Below are positions 44,740-55,740 of a stretch of DNA of 64,000 nucleotides, in pieces. This DNA comes from Rutpela maculata (Eukaryota > Arthropoda > Insecta > Coleoptera > Cerambycidae). The stretch is taken from NCBI GenBank assembly GCA_936432065.2, contig OW386288.2, positions 11,458,706 through 11,522,705 on the forward strand. Reading direction: 5' to 3'. The notes beneath the pieces were generated by a model, which saw only the letters and a program-made list of their open reading frames with translations, was not told where the DNA came from and did not search any database. Position 1 is the stretch's first letter, and every line of letters starts with the position of its first letter. Made by a program: the position numbers and the translations under genes.

Positions 44740-46152
44740 CTACATTTCTATCCAAGTCTCTCACAACGAATAAAATTTTTATACTATATTTGCACTTCAC
44801 TCTATGGAAATTATTGTTTATGTAACCTAACATAATAATATAATATTTGAAATCGTCTTCCACAAAAACTTATAAAACTATATGCCACATCGGTAATGGG
44901 GATCGGGGTGGTGGTAGAGGGGTTGTAGTGGGGGTGGATGAAGTAAAAAAAAATGGAGGTCTTAGGCTCTTGTATACACGCTAAATTACAATTTAACTTT
45001 TTTCACCCTCTTTAATAATGAGGTTCGGGGTAGTAATGCCAAAAAATTCTTTGAGACCTTAACTTCTCTTATATACAGGGTGTCCCGAAACTCCCGCCTT
45101 CCCCTTTAGGTAGTAATTCTGCATGCAAAAATAGTAAGAAAAGTTCCTATAAACATGTGTCCGGAAATGCTTCCTAAGGGAGCTACGGCCCTCTAAGAAG
45201 GGAGCAAAAATAGGTGTTTTTACTAATTATCTCGGAAATGATTTGGGACAACTTTATGAAACTTGGTTAACTTTTTTCGGTTATTAAAAGTTATTGTTGT
45301 ACAGTATTAGCCAAAATTAATTTTATCCAGGGGCGGAGAAACGATTATGATTCCCTGGTTAATTCTGCATAAAAAAGGGCCTCTTTACAATTAGTCATAT
45401 GGCAAGCCGTTTTCGAGTAAAAGCGGTCTAAACGAAATATTGTGTATTCGTTTGCTAAATGCGCATTATTTATTTTTCAAAGTAGGCGTAAAACAATAAC
45501 CTTTATTAATCGAAAAAAGTTAACCAAGCTTCATAAAGTTGTCCCAAATCATTTCCGAGATAATTAGTCACCTATTTTTGCGCCATCCTTATAGGGCCCT
45601 AGCTCCCTTAGGAAGCATTTTCGGACACATGTTTACAGGGACTTTTCTTACTATTTTTGCATGGAGAATTAGCACATAGAGGGGAAGGCGGGAGTTTCGG
45701 GACACCCTGTGTACTAAAAACCAATTTTACGGACTCTTATTGCTTGATTTACCTATTTACCCCCATTCACCCCGATTTACCCCCATTCACCCCGATTTAC
45801 CTCCCAACCCTTCAACGAAATAAGATCAAAATATCTAGTTCCAGATCTGGTTAAAATACATACGTGTACCAAATGTCAACTCAATATCTTAAATGGTCCC
45901 AAAGTAAACGTGCGCACAAAAAAGTTACAGACAGACTGACAGACGGAGATTTTTTTTTTGCTCTACCATAAGCCTATTTGAACAATTTCAACTCAATATC
46001 TTAAACGGTTCCAGAGTAAACGTGCGAACACAAAAAAGTTACAGATAGACCGGCAGACGGAAATTTTTTCTAACATTCTAAGCCTATTTGAACAATACAA
46101 ATTTGCAAAATTTTTTTTCGTTACTATAGGGAAGTGGAAGTAATATGCAGGT
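44740..46152 (+). mobile_element. ACTTCCAC element (copy D) with nested MITE
   Basis: The left terminus is degraded ('acctacatttctatccaagt'). The right terminus is 'gggaagtggaagtaat' at 46136-46151. The GGTGGT, TTTACCCC and ACAGACAGA modules are present, and the last ~130 bp ('caactcaatatcttaaa…cgtgcg…gttacag') is duplicated in tandem. A MITE interrupts it at 45073-45713. Confidence 0.7.
45073..45713. mobile_element. MITE with ~210-bp arms, CAGGGTGTCCCGAAACTCCC ends
   Basis: TACAGGGTGTCCCGAAACTC at 45073 pairs with the right end at 45713 over about 210 bp (shared 'aaagttaaccaagcttcataaagt'-type sequence, given here as short phrases). Comparison with copies A and C shows it entered the host element between 'ctcttata' and 'actaaa', a TA target, as mariner-derived MITEs do. 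Confidence 0.85.
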
Positions 46153-46698
46153 TGTCATCCAGCAGAAAAAATAATTAACAAATAAAGGATGGATGCCAAA
46201 CAGAGAGAATTTTGTGTAAATACCTTTACAGTTTTTTTTTTATTCAATAAATCTCTTTTTACGCTGCCTACAGTTGCTTGTACTCCGCGTTTGGGACAAT
46301 TCCTGCAAAATCGTGATAGGCCGAATTTTAGTTTAAAGCACCTCTATTCTACTGAGTTTTCGAAATAATTTTGTAAACAGTCGAAGTCGTTGAACAGCAC
46401 ATAACTGGAGCTAACTGATATAATTCATGTCGTCTTTCTCCCGTGAAGTAGAATGGATATTTGGAAGGAAAATTGCCCAGATGACGTTACTTCCTGCCTA
46501 AGTTGACAGTGTCGTCTTTTGTTTTACTACTGCATCAAGTGTGCCATGCCGGACCCAAGCTTCGTCTGGCTTTCTTACAAGTAAAGGGTCAGGGGTGTAA
46601 CATGGAAGTTATTCGTACAAAATAATTTGCTTTCCTATGATTGAGTCGTACAGACATGGATTAGCTGAATGTTAACAGAATTAAACAAACTAAAAACG
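46153..46698. other. No recognised gene
   Basis: AT-rich with no coding frame or boundary seen. Confidence 0.4.
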
Positions 46699-47341
46699 TA
46701 CTCTTCGCCAATTTACTGAGCTTTTTATATAATTGTTACACATTCTATAGGATACTCTTCGCAGTTTTCTTGTAAATAATGTTAGTTTTGGACATCCTAA
46801 ATTTTGTGACATCATCTTTGTTGTGAAAAAAATTATAAGTACTGTCATGCGTAAAAAAAATGGGACAAGTCTTATAACTTATTTTTGCTAAAATCCAGTT
46901 ATGTACATCTAACTTTAATTTTTGTGACAATGTCAGTTATTTGTCAAAATTCATTGCAAGTGTGCAAATAGAGACAGATTTATATTAGAAAAAAATAGTA
47001 ATAATCTTATTTTTTCACGGCAGTACAAGCGACAAAAATTAAAACAATTTTTTTTAAATTAAATAATCAATAACTTTTTTATTTACTGATCGATTTTCTA
47101 CAAAAACAATAGGGTTCTTTCTCTAGCTAACACTAACTTACTTTCCAAATTTCAATACAATCGGACTTTTCTTTCTTAAGTTATCGTGCTTACAAGAAAC
47201 GTGACGGACGGACATTTTGAAAGTTGTTCAGAATTCGTTCACTAACATAATGATATGAAAATTTTTTGCCTACAAGCAATATTTACGATTTTAGAAATGA
47301 GCCGATCAAATACAATATACTCCTCGTTTTTGCGAAGAGTA
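46699..47341. mobile_element. TACTCTTCGC element, plus orientation
   Basis: Ends TACTCTTCGC at 46699 and GCGAAGAGTA ending at 47341. Both end regions match, in reverse orientation, the element at 52645-54936 ('gaaagttgttcagaattcgt', 'acattctataggatactctt'). Similarity extends a few bases outside ('aactaaaaacg'). No protein-coding frame is seen. Confidence 0.7.
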
Positions 47342-47757
47342 TAATTATATGCCGTTATTTAATGCTGCACTGCCAACATTAAGCTTAAGTCGTTGGTAAA
47401 ACTAAGAATACACATCCCACAATTTGTTTATCAATTATTGCTATGCCTATTTTTCCGCCCTTCCTTAAATACAAATAAGTTAAAGTTAATAAAACTTGTG
47501 ATAAAATAAATATACATAAAATATTATGACAGAAAATGATATGGGAATCACCTTGTTGGAAAGTTTCATTGCTGTCTCGAGAATTAGTTAGTCAACTATC
47601 TCATCTCTCGACAATAATGAAACACTTTCCACCTCGGTATGTAATATACTATTACACCCAGGATGTAGAAGATTTTTTACATCCATCTACAAGAATCAAT
47701 GAAATTGTAGATGGTAGAATCAGTTAACCAGTTTATTTATTATTATCAACAAGAACA
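47342..47757. other. No recognised gene
   Basis: The 63-codon frame at 47536-47727 has no motif. Confidence 0.35.
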
Positions 47758-50121
47758 TAAAGGCTATAGAGGGATAAGAAGATCAAAATTGCCCCAGCCT
47801 GGATTTTTATTTCGAATTGGTTATTCGAAAGGATATATTTGAAAACCCATTCAGCCAAATTTTCAGCTCCCTAGGTGCTAATAGGGTGCTCCCATCGTGA
47901 AAAACGTTCTCCTGCTCGGCTGTTTGCTCAAAAAAATCTGAAAAAATTCATGAACGTGTGTTTTTGAGCAAGATTTGATTTCTTTCAGATTTTTCTGATC
48001 AAAACTGGGGCCAGGAAAAATATTTGAATTTTTCAATGATTTTTTAGGCAATGAAGGTCATATTTGGCTAACTTCTAAATAACAATTTTTTGTGTACTTT
48101 TTCCCGTACTTTCGAATGCCGGCGTCAGAGTTACCATTTTCAGACCGGAACATGCTCAAAATTTGAAAATACCGTTTTTTCCGCATTTTAACTTTCCCAC
48201 AATAAAATTGTGGGAGGTTACTAAAATTGGTCCAAAATCAAAAATTGAGATAACATCAAATCTTTCCGTTTTGTGGTCCCAGGTATCCAAAAAAGTGGTT
48301 TTTGAATAATGTCTGTGCGTGTGTATGTGTGTATGTATGTTAGCACGATAGCGGCAAAACTACTAAATGGATTTGGATGAAACTTTGCATGAGGGTTTCT
48401 TTAGTACTCCAGAAGATCTGATTACGTTTAGTGTCGTTTTAGCACAACAAGTTGTTTATTTTATGATTACTAACAATTTGTAATCGAACCAATGAAAAAC
48501 AGTAAAAATTCCGATTTCAACGATATATTACATTTGCACCCTTTCGATTTGGTTTAGATATATTTTATAGTCTAATCTGACGTCCGGTAGACTAGTGTGT
48601 TAAAGCATGCAGACTGTCATACACGTTTTTTTTTAAGAACGTCAAGCCAATTTTGTTTTTTCGCGAGAGAGGAGAAAGTTTGAAGCCAGTGGTAGCTGTG
48701 TGGAGCCTACACAACCCAGAGTGAGTTTTTCATCAAATCATAATAAAAGTGACATTGACATTAAAAGTTCAAAAACTTTGAACCTATTTCCGACGCATCG
48801 CCGGAAACATTTCCGTTAATCATAACCTTAAAACTACATCATAACGTAAAAACAAAGTGCAATACCAACTTAAACATTTTTGGACAACTGTCAAAAAATA
48901 AATTCCCCAAGGAAAGTTTTGGAACTAGAATTTTGACAGTTGTCAAAGTGACACCCCCCCCCCCCAACAAAGTTAGTGACAAAAATTTTGTACAAAGGTG
49001 TCAAAGTGAAATTCTCCAACTAGCAACTTTTAGACGCATTCTTTCTGACAGCTCTCAAAAAATCTTTCGCGCGCGAAAGCAACTGACACCAGACCTGTCA
49101 AAAAAAAATTTTCAAAATATATAGTGACCAGCAGCGGAATTAAAGTCCCCAACCAACACAATTGGCTTGACGTTCTTAAAAAAACGTGTATGGCAGTCTG
49201 CACGCTTTAACACACTAGCCTGCCGAACGTTAGGTTAGACTATAAAATATATCTTACACAAGAAGCGTGTTATTTTATTTTTTAATTTTTTTCGCGAAAA
49301 CCAAATCGAAAGTGTGCAAGTGTGATATATCGGTGAAATCGGAATTTTTACTGCTTTTCAATGGTTCGATTACAAATTCTTAGTAATCATAAAATAAACA
49401 ACTTGTTGTGCCAAAACGGCACTAAACGTAATCCGATCTCAACTAAAAGCTTTTCAGATCTTCTGGAGCACTAAAGAAACCTTCATGCAAAGTTTCATCC
49501 AAATCCATTTAGTAGTTTCGCCGCTATCGTGCTAACATATATACACACATACACACGCACAGACATTTTTCAAAAACTACTTTTTTGGATACCTGGGACC
49601 ACAAAACGTAAAGATTTGATGTTATCTCAATTTTCGATTTTGGATCAATTTTAGTAACCTCCCACAATTTTATTGGTTAAAATGCGGAAAAAACGGTTTT
49701 TACAAATTTTGAGCGTGTTCCTGTCTGAAAATTCTGACACCGGCATTCGAAAGTACGGGAAAAATACACAAAAAGTTGTTATTTAGAAGTTAGCCAAATA
49801 TGACCTTCATTGCCTAAAGAATCATTGAAAAATTCAAATGTTTTTCCTGGCTTCAGTTTTGATCCGAAAAATCTGAAAAAAATCAAGGTGTTTTCTTGTT
49901 CAAAAACACACGTCCATGAATTTTTTCAGATTTTTTGGAGCAAACAGGAGAAATTTTTTTCCAAAAAACACGTTTTTACGATAGGAGCACCCTACCAGCA
50001 CCAAGGGGACTGAAAATTTGGCTGAAGGAGTTTTCAAATATGTCCTTTCGAATGGCGAATTCGAAATAAAAATTCAGGTGGGGGCAATTTTGATCTTCTT
50101 ATCACGCTAAATAAAGCCTTT
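47758..50121. mobile_element. 2.36-kb palindrome with ~900-bp arms
   Basis: Positions 47758-48655 and 49160-50121 are inverted copies. Landmarks from the ends inward are 'aagaagatcaaaattgcccc', 'tatttggctaacttctaaat', 'gcacgatagcggcaaaacta' and 'gtcaagccaattttg'. The ~500-bp centre has a C-run (48954-48964) and short imperfect repeats of 'tgacag(t)tgtcaa' type, but no coding frame. Likely a large fold-back transposon. Confidence 0.85.
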
Positions 50122-50172
50122 TAACAATCAATCATTAATAATAAATTTAATTAACAATCAATTTAACAGTTA

Positions 50173-51027
50173 ATCATGTCTTTTACCGTTTAAATTTAAA
50201 GTCGTAATTGTACAATTGTGAAAACTGACTCCACTCGAGGATGGTAAGTAGCTCACTGCAATAGCTTCTTGATTAAGGCACTGGGCAATTATTGAAGAAG
50301 CACCAGATTTGGGAGCAGATAAGATACTATTAGAAATTACAATTTTCTTCTCAATAAATCCCTCCGCAACCGTCGCAGACCGCCAACCCCCATGTCTTTT
50401 AAGGCTGGCGAAATCAGCTCCAGAATCAGCTAACAGTGTAGCAGATGATCTTCGGAAGCAATGGCCAGTACAGCTCTTTGCTTCCGACAATCCTAAATGT
50501 TTCTTTTGGAGTATTTCTAATTTTATTAATACCAATAACCTGCGTTACTCATTTTCCATTCACATAGGTATCTAATAAAAAATCTTTGATTGGTAGTGAA
50601 CTCTAGACGCAAAGTATAATATTTTCGGTATAATTTAATATAGGTCAAATTTGAAATGATGAATGTTCTATAAGTGTGAGTTTTTGAATTTTGGATTTTT
50701 ACAATAATAATTGAATCCTTATCCTCAATATCATCTATTGTTAAATTCAATAGTTCGCTTCTTCTACATGCCCCATACACGCCAAATATTAAAATAACCT
50801 GAAACAAATCCATAAAAATATGTACTAGTGAATTAATATGACTCACCTTCATTAATAAGAAGCGTTTATCTGATGCCTAAGAATTTCTCAATCTCCGCTT
50901 TTGTTAAAACTTTTGACTTTTTTGGACGATATCCTACATATTTATTTTTCGAGTACGGTACTATCTTGGAATATTTCTCTATATCTATATTTTGTTTGAC
51001 GTTTAGTGTTCTCTTAAGTACTGAATA
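50173..51027 (-). pseudogene. Tyrosine recombinase relic (Crypton-like family of insects)
   Basis: Minus strand from 51027. Y-V-G-Y-R-P-K-K-S-K-V-L-T-K-A-E-I-E-K-F-L opens the core. After a one-base shift comes A-S-D-K-R-F-L-L-M-K, then a 48-bp GT-AG intron (50846-50799) and V-I-L-I-F-G-V-Y-G-A-C-R-R-S-E with the first catalytic Arg. D-D-I-E-D-K-D follows. A second shift precedes TGHCFRRSSATLLADSGAD (the H-x-x-R pair) and KRHGGWRSATVAEGFIEK. Family members usually have Tyr where this copy has Phe in A-E-G-F-I, so the nucleophile seems lost. The 5' part is cut by the mariner-like element at 51028. Confidence 0.75.
50799..50846 (-). other. Predicted 48-bp intron in the recombinase relic
   Basis: On the minus strand GTGAGTCATA…TTGTTTCAG separates …FLLMK from VILIFG… in frame. 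Confidence 0.65.
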
Positions 51028-51657
51028 TACTGGGTGTCTCACCAGGAAATGCATCGATTGATATAGGGAAAAGTACGCACCAGAAAATTTTTAAAATTTA
51101 GTGTTGCCAATCCAAATAAAATAATTACAATCATCTGACACTTCTGGTTATACCGGAAGTCGATACCAACTTGCTTATTTTAACTGGAACACGATATATT
51201 TTAGAGTTTTCGAAATGAGCATAATAAAATTCTGAGTCAAAAACATGTAGGATATCCTATACCTAAACCCAGCCGTTTCAGAGATATTTGACATTTAAAG
51301 AAAAATTTGACAGGTGCCATGGTTTACAATAATCTTTATAACTTTCTTCGTGTAAAACATACTCATTTGCTTTTTGGCACGTAAAAAGAACACGAGGAAA
51401 GCTGCACTCTACAATTCAATTACATTCAATAATAGTGCACCAAGTGTTCCATTTTTAACGTTACGTTTTGGAAACTTCAAACCGCAAAAACTTGTTTAGG
51501 TCAAATGGAACACCCTATATTTTTTTACATCAAGTTATGTAGAATTAAATTCCTTTTTTATGGTATAAGAATTGTGGGGGTTTAAGTTGCAACTTTTTGA
51601 AATATTTGCGATTCTCTTAGAAATTCAATAATTGTTAGTAAAAATTTTATCAAATTA

Positions 51658-52600
51658 GCCATCGCGTTTAAATTACACCCACGAAGACTCTTTGAATTTG
51701 TTTTTTTATTTATGGAGAATATGATAAAGTAATATCAAGAACTTGTAGTACATTTGCTACTCGATATCCACAAAAACGGAAACCGTCATCAAACACTGTA
51801 AAACGCATACTGGATAATTTTAAAAACTATGGCTCTGTCAAGGCAAGAGTTCAAAAGCGGAAGCCTATTGTTGATGACAAAAACGTGGAAATAGCAAGCT
51901 GCTCTGGAATCGGGACTATGCAAGAATTCAGTTCACATAATCTTAATTATACATAAATTTCACCCGTTTACGTTCCAGATGGTTCAACGATTAAAAGGAA
52001 CAGATTTCCTAAAAAAAAAAAAAGATTCTGTGAATTTATTCTAATAAAGTCTGTAGGCGAAGATTCTTATTTGGGAAATATTATATGGTCAGATGAAGCT
52101 AAATTTACCAAAAACTGACAGTTTAATGCTTACTGCGCCATAAGAAACGATAGAGTGGTGGCATTAGAATTTTATGAAGAAAATTTAAACAGTAAGTTGA
52201 AAAGATTTCTTCTTCTGCTAATATGTATAGTTAATTTTTTTGTTTTTATTTTATTTTTTTTTTTTTAGGTGAAAGATAATAAATATTTACAAAATTTGAG
52301 TAACAACTATTTAAAAAATTTACCTCCCCCCGAACATAGAAACATTTTTTATCAGCACGACGGTGCTCCCCCATATAACGCGTATTTGATAAATATTTTT
52401 TTACAAGAAACTATCGATCAGTTTACGATCAATGGATCAATGGATCGTTTTGTTTAGGGAACTATAAATAAAAATAAAGTTTGTGAAAGCCAACTATTGA
52501 AGATTGTATGCAGAGAGTAAGAAATGCATTTCAAAACTTATCACAGAATTCAATTAGAAGAGCTACCCATGAGGAACTAATCCGAAGGTGCGAAAAATGC
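51658..52600 (+). pseudogene. Mariner-like transposase, main part, with stops
   Basis: The N-terminal DNA-binding region is in broken frames (L-N-Y-T-H-E-D-S-L-N-L; R-K-P-S-S-N-T-V-K-R-I-L-D-N-F; G-S-V-K-A-R-V-Q-K-R-K-P-I). Then F-H-P-F-T-F-Q-M-V-Q-R-L, F-C-E-F-I-L and IIWSDEAKFTKN give the first catalytic Asp. About 270 bases on, F-Y-Q-H-D-G-A-P-P-Y-N-A gives the second. The third block (W-P-P-R-S-P-D in the 27.7-kb copy) is deleted, and the sequence passes to N-K-V-C-E-S and V-R-N-A-F-Q-N-L-S. It ends at R-C-E-K-C where the next element is inserted. A T-run after the first part carries 'tag-gtgaaag' and may be a degenerate splice area. Confidence 0.75.
52591..52599. repeat. 9-bp target duplication, left copy
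   Basis: CGAAAAATG here and at 55465-55473 bracket the TTGGGTCCC element. The transposase codons for R-C-E-K-C then V-E-V-R are contiguous once the insert is removed. Confidence 0.8.
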
Positions 52601-53107
52601 GATGAGTTCGAGTTGGGTCCCGATTCTAGCAGGTATATTTATTATACTCTTCGCAAAAACGAAGAGTATATTGTATTTGATCGGCACATTTCTAAAATCG
52701 TAAATATCGCTCGTAGAGAAAAAATTTTCATATCATTGCGTTAGTGAACGAATTCTGAACAACTTTCAAAATGTCCGTCTGTCCGTCCGTCCGTCACGTT
52801 TCTTGTAAGCACGATAACTTAAGAAAGAAAAGTCCGATTGTATTGACATTTAGAAAGTAAGTTAGTGTTAGCTAGAGGAAGAACCCTATTGTTTTTGAAG
52901 AAAATCGATTAGTAAATAAAAAAGTTATTAATTATTTAATTAAAAAAAAAAAAATCTCTTAATTTTTGTCGCTTGTACTAAAATGGAAATCTTGCGAGAT
53001 ATTATTTCCATAATAAATTTTTTTTTGTTTATGAAGTTTACTAATATATATTTCATAGAAGTGAAATTGTGAATGTCGATTACAGACAAGTAATTTTTGT
53101 AGCAATA

Positions 53108-53208
53108 GGTGGTGGCGCAGCGGCTAAAGCTTTGCGTTGCAATCCAAAGGTCCCGTGTTCGAATCCCACAGGTTGGATATCTTTTTTTTCATACATTTTT
53201 TTTCACAA
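53108..53208 (+). mobile_element. tRNA-derived SINE head
   Basis: A-box-like TGGCGCAGCGG (53113-53123) and B-box-like GTTCGAATCC (53157-53166) are spaced as in a tRNA gene, with CTTTG/CAAAG able to form an anticodon-type stem between them. It is followed by T-runs. Positions 53129-53208 recur at 54721-54813, on the far side of the jockey insertion. Confidence 0.7.
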
Positions 53209-54720
53209 TTTGCTTCACAAACTAAACGCACTGGACTTTCCCATGTACATAACCAAACTTATTCACTCTTTTCTGACAGATAGATCGCTGCAGGTTAGGG
53301 TGAATAATAAACTATCAACTCGGCGGGACATTCGCGCTGGCGTCCCCCAGGGGTCGTGCCTTTCACCGAAACTGTACAACTTGTACGTCTCCGACTTCCC
53401 GGAGTTCCCGAATTCTAATCTTGCCAAGTACGCCGACGACACGGCCATGCATGTGCACTCACATAATGCTCAAGCGGCCAATATGCTGCTGAAGGCACAC
53501 ATGGCCCGTGCCACGGCGTATTACGACAAGTGGAAAATTAGGATCAACTCCGAGAAGTCCGAGTCGATTCTCTTCACGCGCCGATTTACCGAAAATCGGA
53601 TTTTAACGCCACTTTCGATCGGGGATAGACAAATTCCTATCAAACGGTGCGTGAAATATTTGGGGGTTAACTTAGACAAACGACTGACGTTTAACACCCA
53701 TATTAATGAGACAGTACGTAAGGTCTACTCCATGTCCAGAAGTCTGTACCCGCTCCTGGCCAGGGGTAGCGGACTAAACAGACAAAATAAAAAAATGTTG
53801 TACACAATGGTGATTAGGCCGGCAATCACGTACGCGGCGCCGGTATGGTGCAGCATCCCGGCCACGACAATGAGAAAACTTCGAGTTCTTGAACATAAAT
53901 TTATGCGCCTCATCTCTGGTTTGGATAGGTACACCTCCCTCAGAGATCTATACGCAAATTGCCACGACATAACCCCACTAGCGGACTACGTCCAAGAAAT
54001 TTCACAAAAATTCTATCAATTCATACTGGGCGATAGTCCGCTAACCCGCAACATAACTCGAATCAGACAGCATAATGCAATACTTTTCGATATCAGACAC
54101 CCTCTACCATACCGGGCGTTGCCTATTTTCCGGCAACTCCCTTAGCCAAACTTTCCTCTACCATAACTTATATCTACCCTACTCTTTAGCTTTCCTCAAC
54201 TATATAACTTTACAACCCTCTCTTCTTATCTCTGTTCAGTTTTGTTCTTGTCCTTTTTGTTCTTTTGTCCATTTTGTTTCTAAATTCCGTCTAGGCCGAA
54301 AAATTCCCTAAAAATCCAAATATTTTAAACCACACCTTTTATCCACCACACTTTCCTGGAAGGAAGACCAGGGTGGAATTGCTTCGAACGGGTTTTTTCG
54401 TTGAGTTCTGTTTTCCCGTGTCAGCAATCAAAATTCCAAAGTGTTCGTCTGTGCGCGAAACCGCTAGTTTTTAAAGTGCTAATTTTAATTATTTTTTAAG
54501 TATTTTTGTGTACTATTATTGATCCAAATTGTTAATTTTAAGCTTTATTCTTAGGCAGGAGTTTTAACCTTTTACATTCAGCTTTAGCCAAACCGGATCT
54601 GCCCCGTCCAGCCCGACACCCACCACGACGCTGCGCGTCGTGGTTGTCTGGCTGGCTCCGGGCCAGATTCCGGGGAGGCACATTCATGTACCTCTAATTT
54701 TAATAAACTTGTTATTGATT
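53209..54720 (+). mobile_element. 5'-truncated jockey-like retrotransposon with ~80-93-bp flanking duplication
   Basis: RT coding starts abruptly at about 53211, ends at 54145, and is followed by a 575-bp UTR ending 'cttgttattgatt'. The sequences directly outside (53129-53208 and 54721-54813) are direct copies of the SINE head and T-rich tail. This is either an unusually long target duplication or insertion into one of two adjacent SINEs. The same UTR, elsewhere, makes up 30835-31432. Confidence 0.85.
53211..54145 (+). pseudogene. Jockey-like reverse transcriptase, C-terminal ~310 codons, open
   Basis: An uninterrupted frame reads L-L-H-K-L-N-A-L-D-F-P-M-Y, then AGVPQGSCLSPKLYNLY, LAKYADDTAMH (catalytic Asp pair), W-R-x-type spacing through K-W-K-I-R-I-N-S-E-K-S, V-K-Y-L-G-V-N-L-D-K-R-L-T-F and I-R-P-A-I-T-Y-A-A-P-V-W-C, to L-P stop at 54143-54145. 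This is characteristic of insect jockey elements. An apparent upstream extension (from 53069) is only translated SINE. The intact frame and higher GC content than neighbours suggest the most recent arrival in the nest. ORF1, endonuclease and the first RT motifs are absent. Confidence 0.85.
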
Positions 54721-55473
54721 GCTTTGCGTTGCAATCCAAAGGTCCCGTGTTCGAATCCCACTGGTTGGATATCTTTTTTTTCATTTTTTTTTTCATACAA
54801 TTTTTTTCACAATAAAGATGGTATCACAAAATTTAGGATGTCCAAAAACTAACATTATTTACAAGAAAACTGCGAAGAATATCCTATAGAATGTGTAACA
54901 ATTGTATATAAAAAGCTCAGTAAATTGCGAAGAGTACGTTTTTAGCTTGTTTATGGTTCAATTGGGTCCGACCTAGAGCCTAATTGGGTCCCCGTAAAAA
55001 TATTAAAATAATTGGTTAAAACTGAATTTTATTACAACATTGTTGCCGCTGTAGGATAGACATTTTTTTCTAAATTTTATGGTACTCAGGTAATAAATTA
55101 GGGGGTTTAGTTTATTTGCTATTGTCTCAAATTTGTCAGTTGTTGGAAAATGAAAGAAAATATTCCTTGCCTTTCTTGCAAGCAAAACACAAAACCACGT
55201 CAAACTAATGACAAACGATTTTACTACTCCCCTATTCTCTTAGTACTGTTTTTATAGGTTATAAAGAATTCAGTAAAGTTTTTAATTTGTATAGGTAATT
55301 TTTTTGTACTCTTACATTCCTATATTTTGTTAGCAATTTGAAAGTGCGGCAACAAGGTCAAATTTTTTCAATTTTTAACATATCTTCTTCGGGACCCAAT
55401 TCAGTCCACACCATTTTAAAGGCAGCTAAGTGGATATGGTTTGGGACCCAACTCGGATACGTCCGAAAAATGT

Positions 55474-55515
55474 GTGGAGGTTCGAGAGCGGAATTTTGAA
55501 CAATTATTAAATTAA
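55474..55515 (+). pseudogene. Mariner-like transposase, last codons
   Basis: Immediately after the 9-bp duplication the frame reads (K-C)V-E-V-R-E-R-N-F-E-Q-L-L-N, stop at 55513-55515, identical in pattern to the end of the copy at 27526. Confidence 0.75.
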
Positions 55516-55554
55516 AATGGAATCATGTTTTTAGTTGACTTCATCTTAGCTATT

Positions 55555-55740
55555 TTAGTTTATGCATAGTATTTTCAATCCAATTAATAGGCATGTTACA
55601 GTATTTAGTGGATATCTATTAACAAATGTACTACAAGTTCTTGATATTACTTTATCGCATTCTCCATAAATAATAAACAAGTTCAAAAAGTCTCCGTGGG
55701 TGTAATTTAAACGCGGTGGCATTTTTTTCACATAAGAGAA
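55555..55740 (-). pseudogene. Inverted extra copy of transposase N-terminal coding (right arm)
   Basis: The minus strand reads MPPRLNYTHGDFLNLFIIYG and E-C-D-K-V-I-S-R-T-C-S-T-F-V-N-R-Y-P. It is a clean N-terminal coding segment in the right terminal arm, opposite to the gene body. It has no catalytic continuation and lost about 30 bp relative to the left arm. Confidence 0.75.

Larger units (their letters stand above)
52645..54936. mobile_element. TACTCTTCGC element, reverse orientation, carrying SINE and jockey
   Basis: The two ends match those of 46699-47341 in reverse: 'tgaacaactttcaaaatgtc' near 52755 and 'ctatagaatgtgtaacaatt' near 54885. The interior differs because a tRNA-like SINE and then a jockey LINE were inserted. 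At the left end a tight palindrome 'tactcttcgcaaaaacgaagagta' is visible. Confidence 0.7.
52600..55464. mobile_element. TTGGGTCCC-ended element with 9-bp target duplication
   Basis: Starts 'cgatgagttcgagttgggtcc' and ends with the rough complement 'gggacccaactcggatacgtc'. Further AATTGGGTCC copies lie subterminally at 54959 and 54981. A 9-bp duplication fits Mutator-like or similar DNA transposons. No transposase of its own is visible, since most of its length is the element at 52645-54936. Confidence 0.7.

Noticed and set aside
48954..48964. C-run as G-quadruplex regulatory site
   Set aside because: A single homopolymer C tract in the palindrome loop; no set of four G-runs.
53069..53210. 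N-terminal extension of the jockey RT frame
   Set aside because: The codons before about 53211 are translated SINE; the same DNA recurs beyond the element at 54721.
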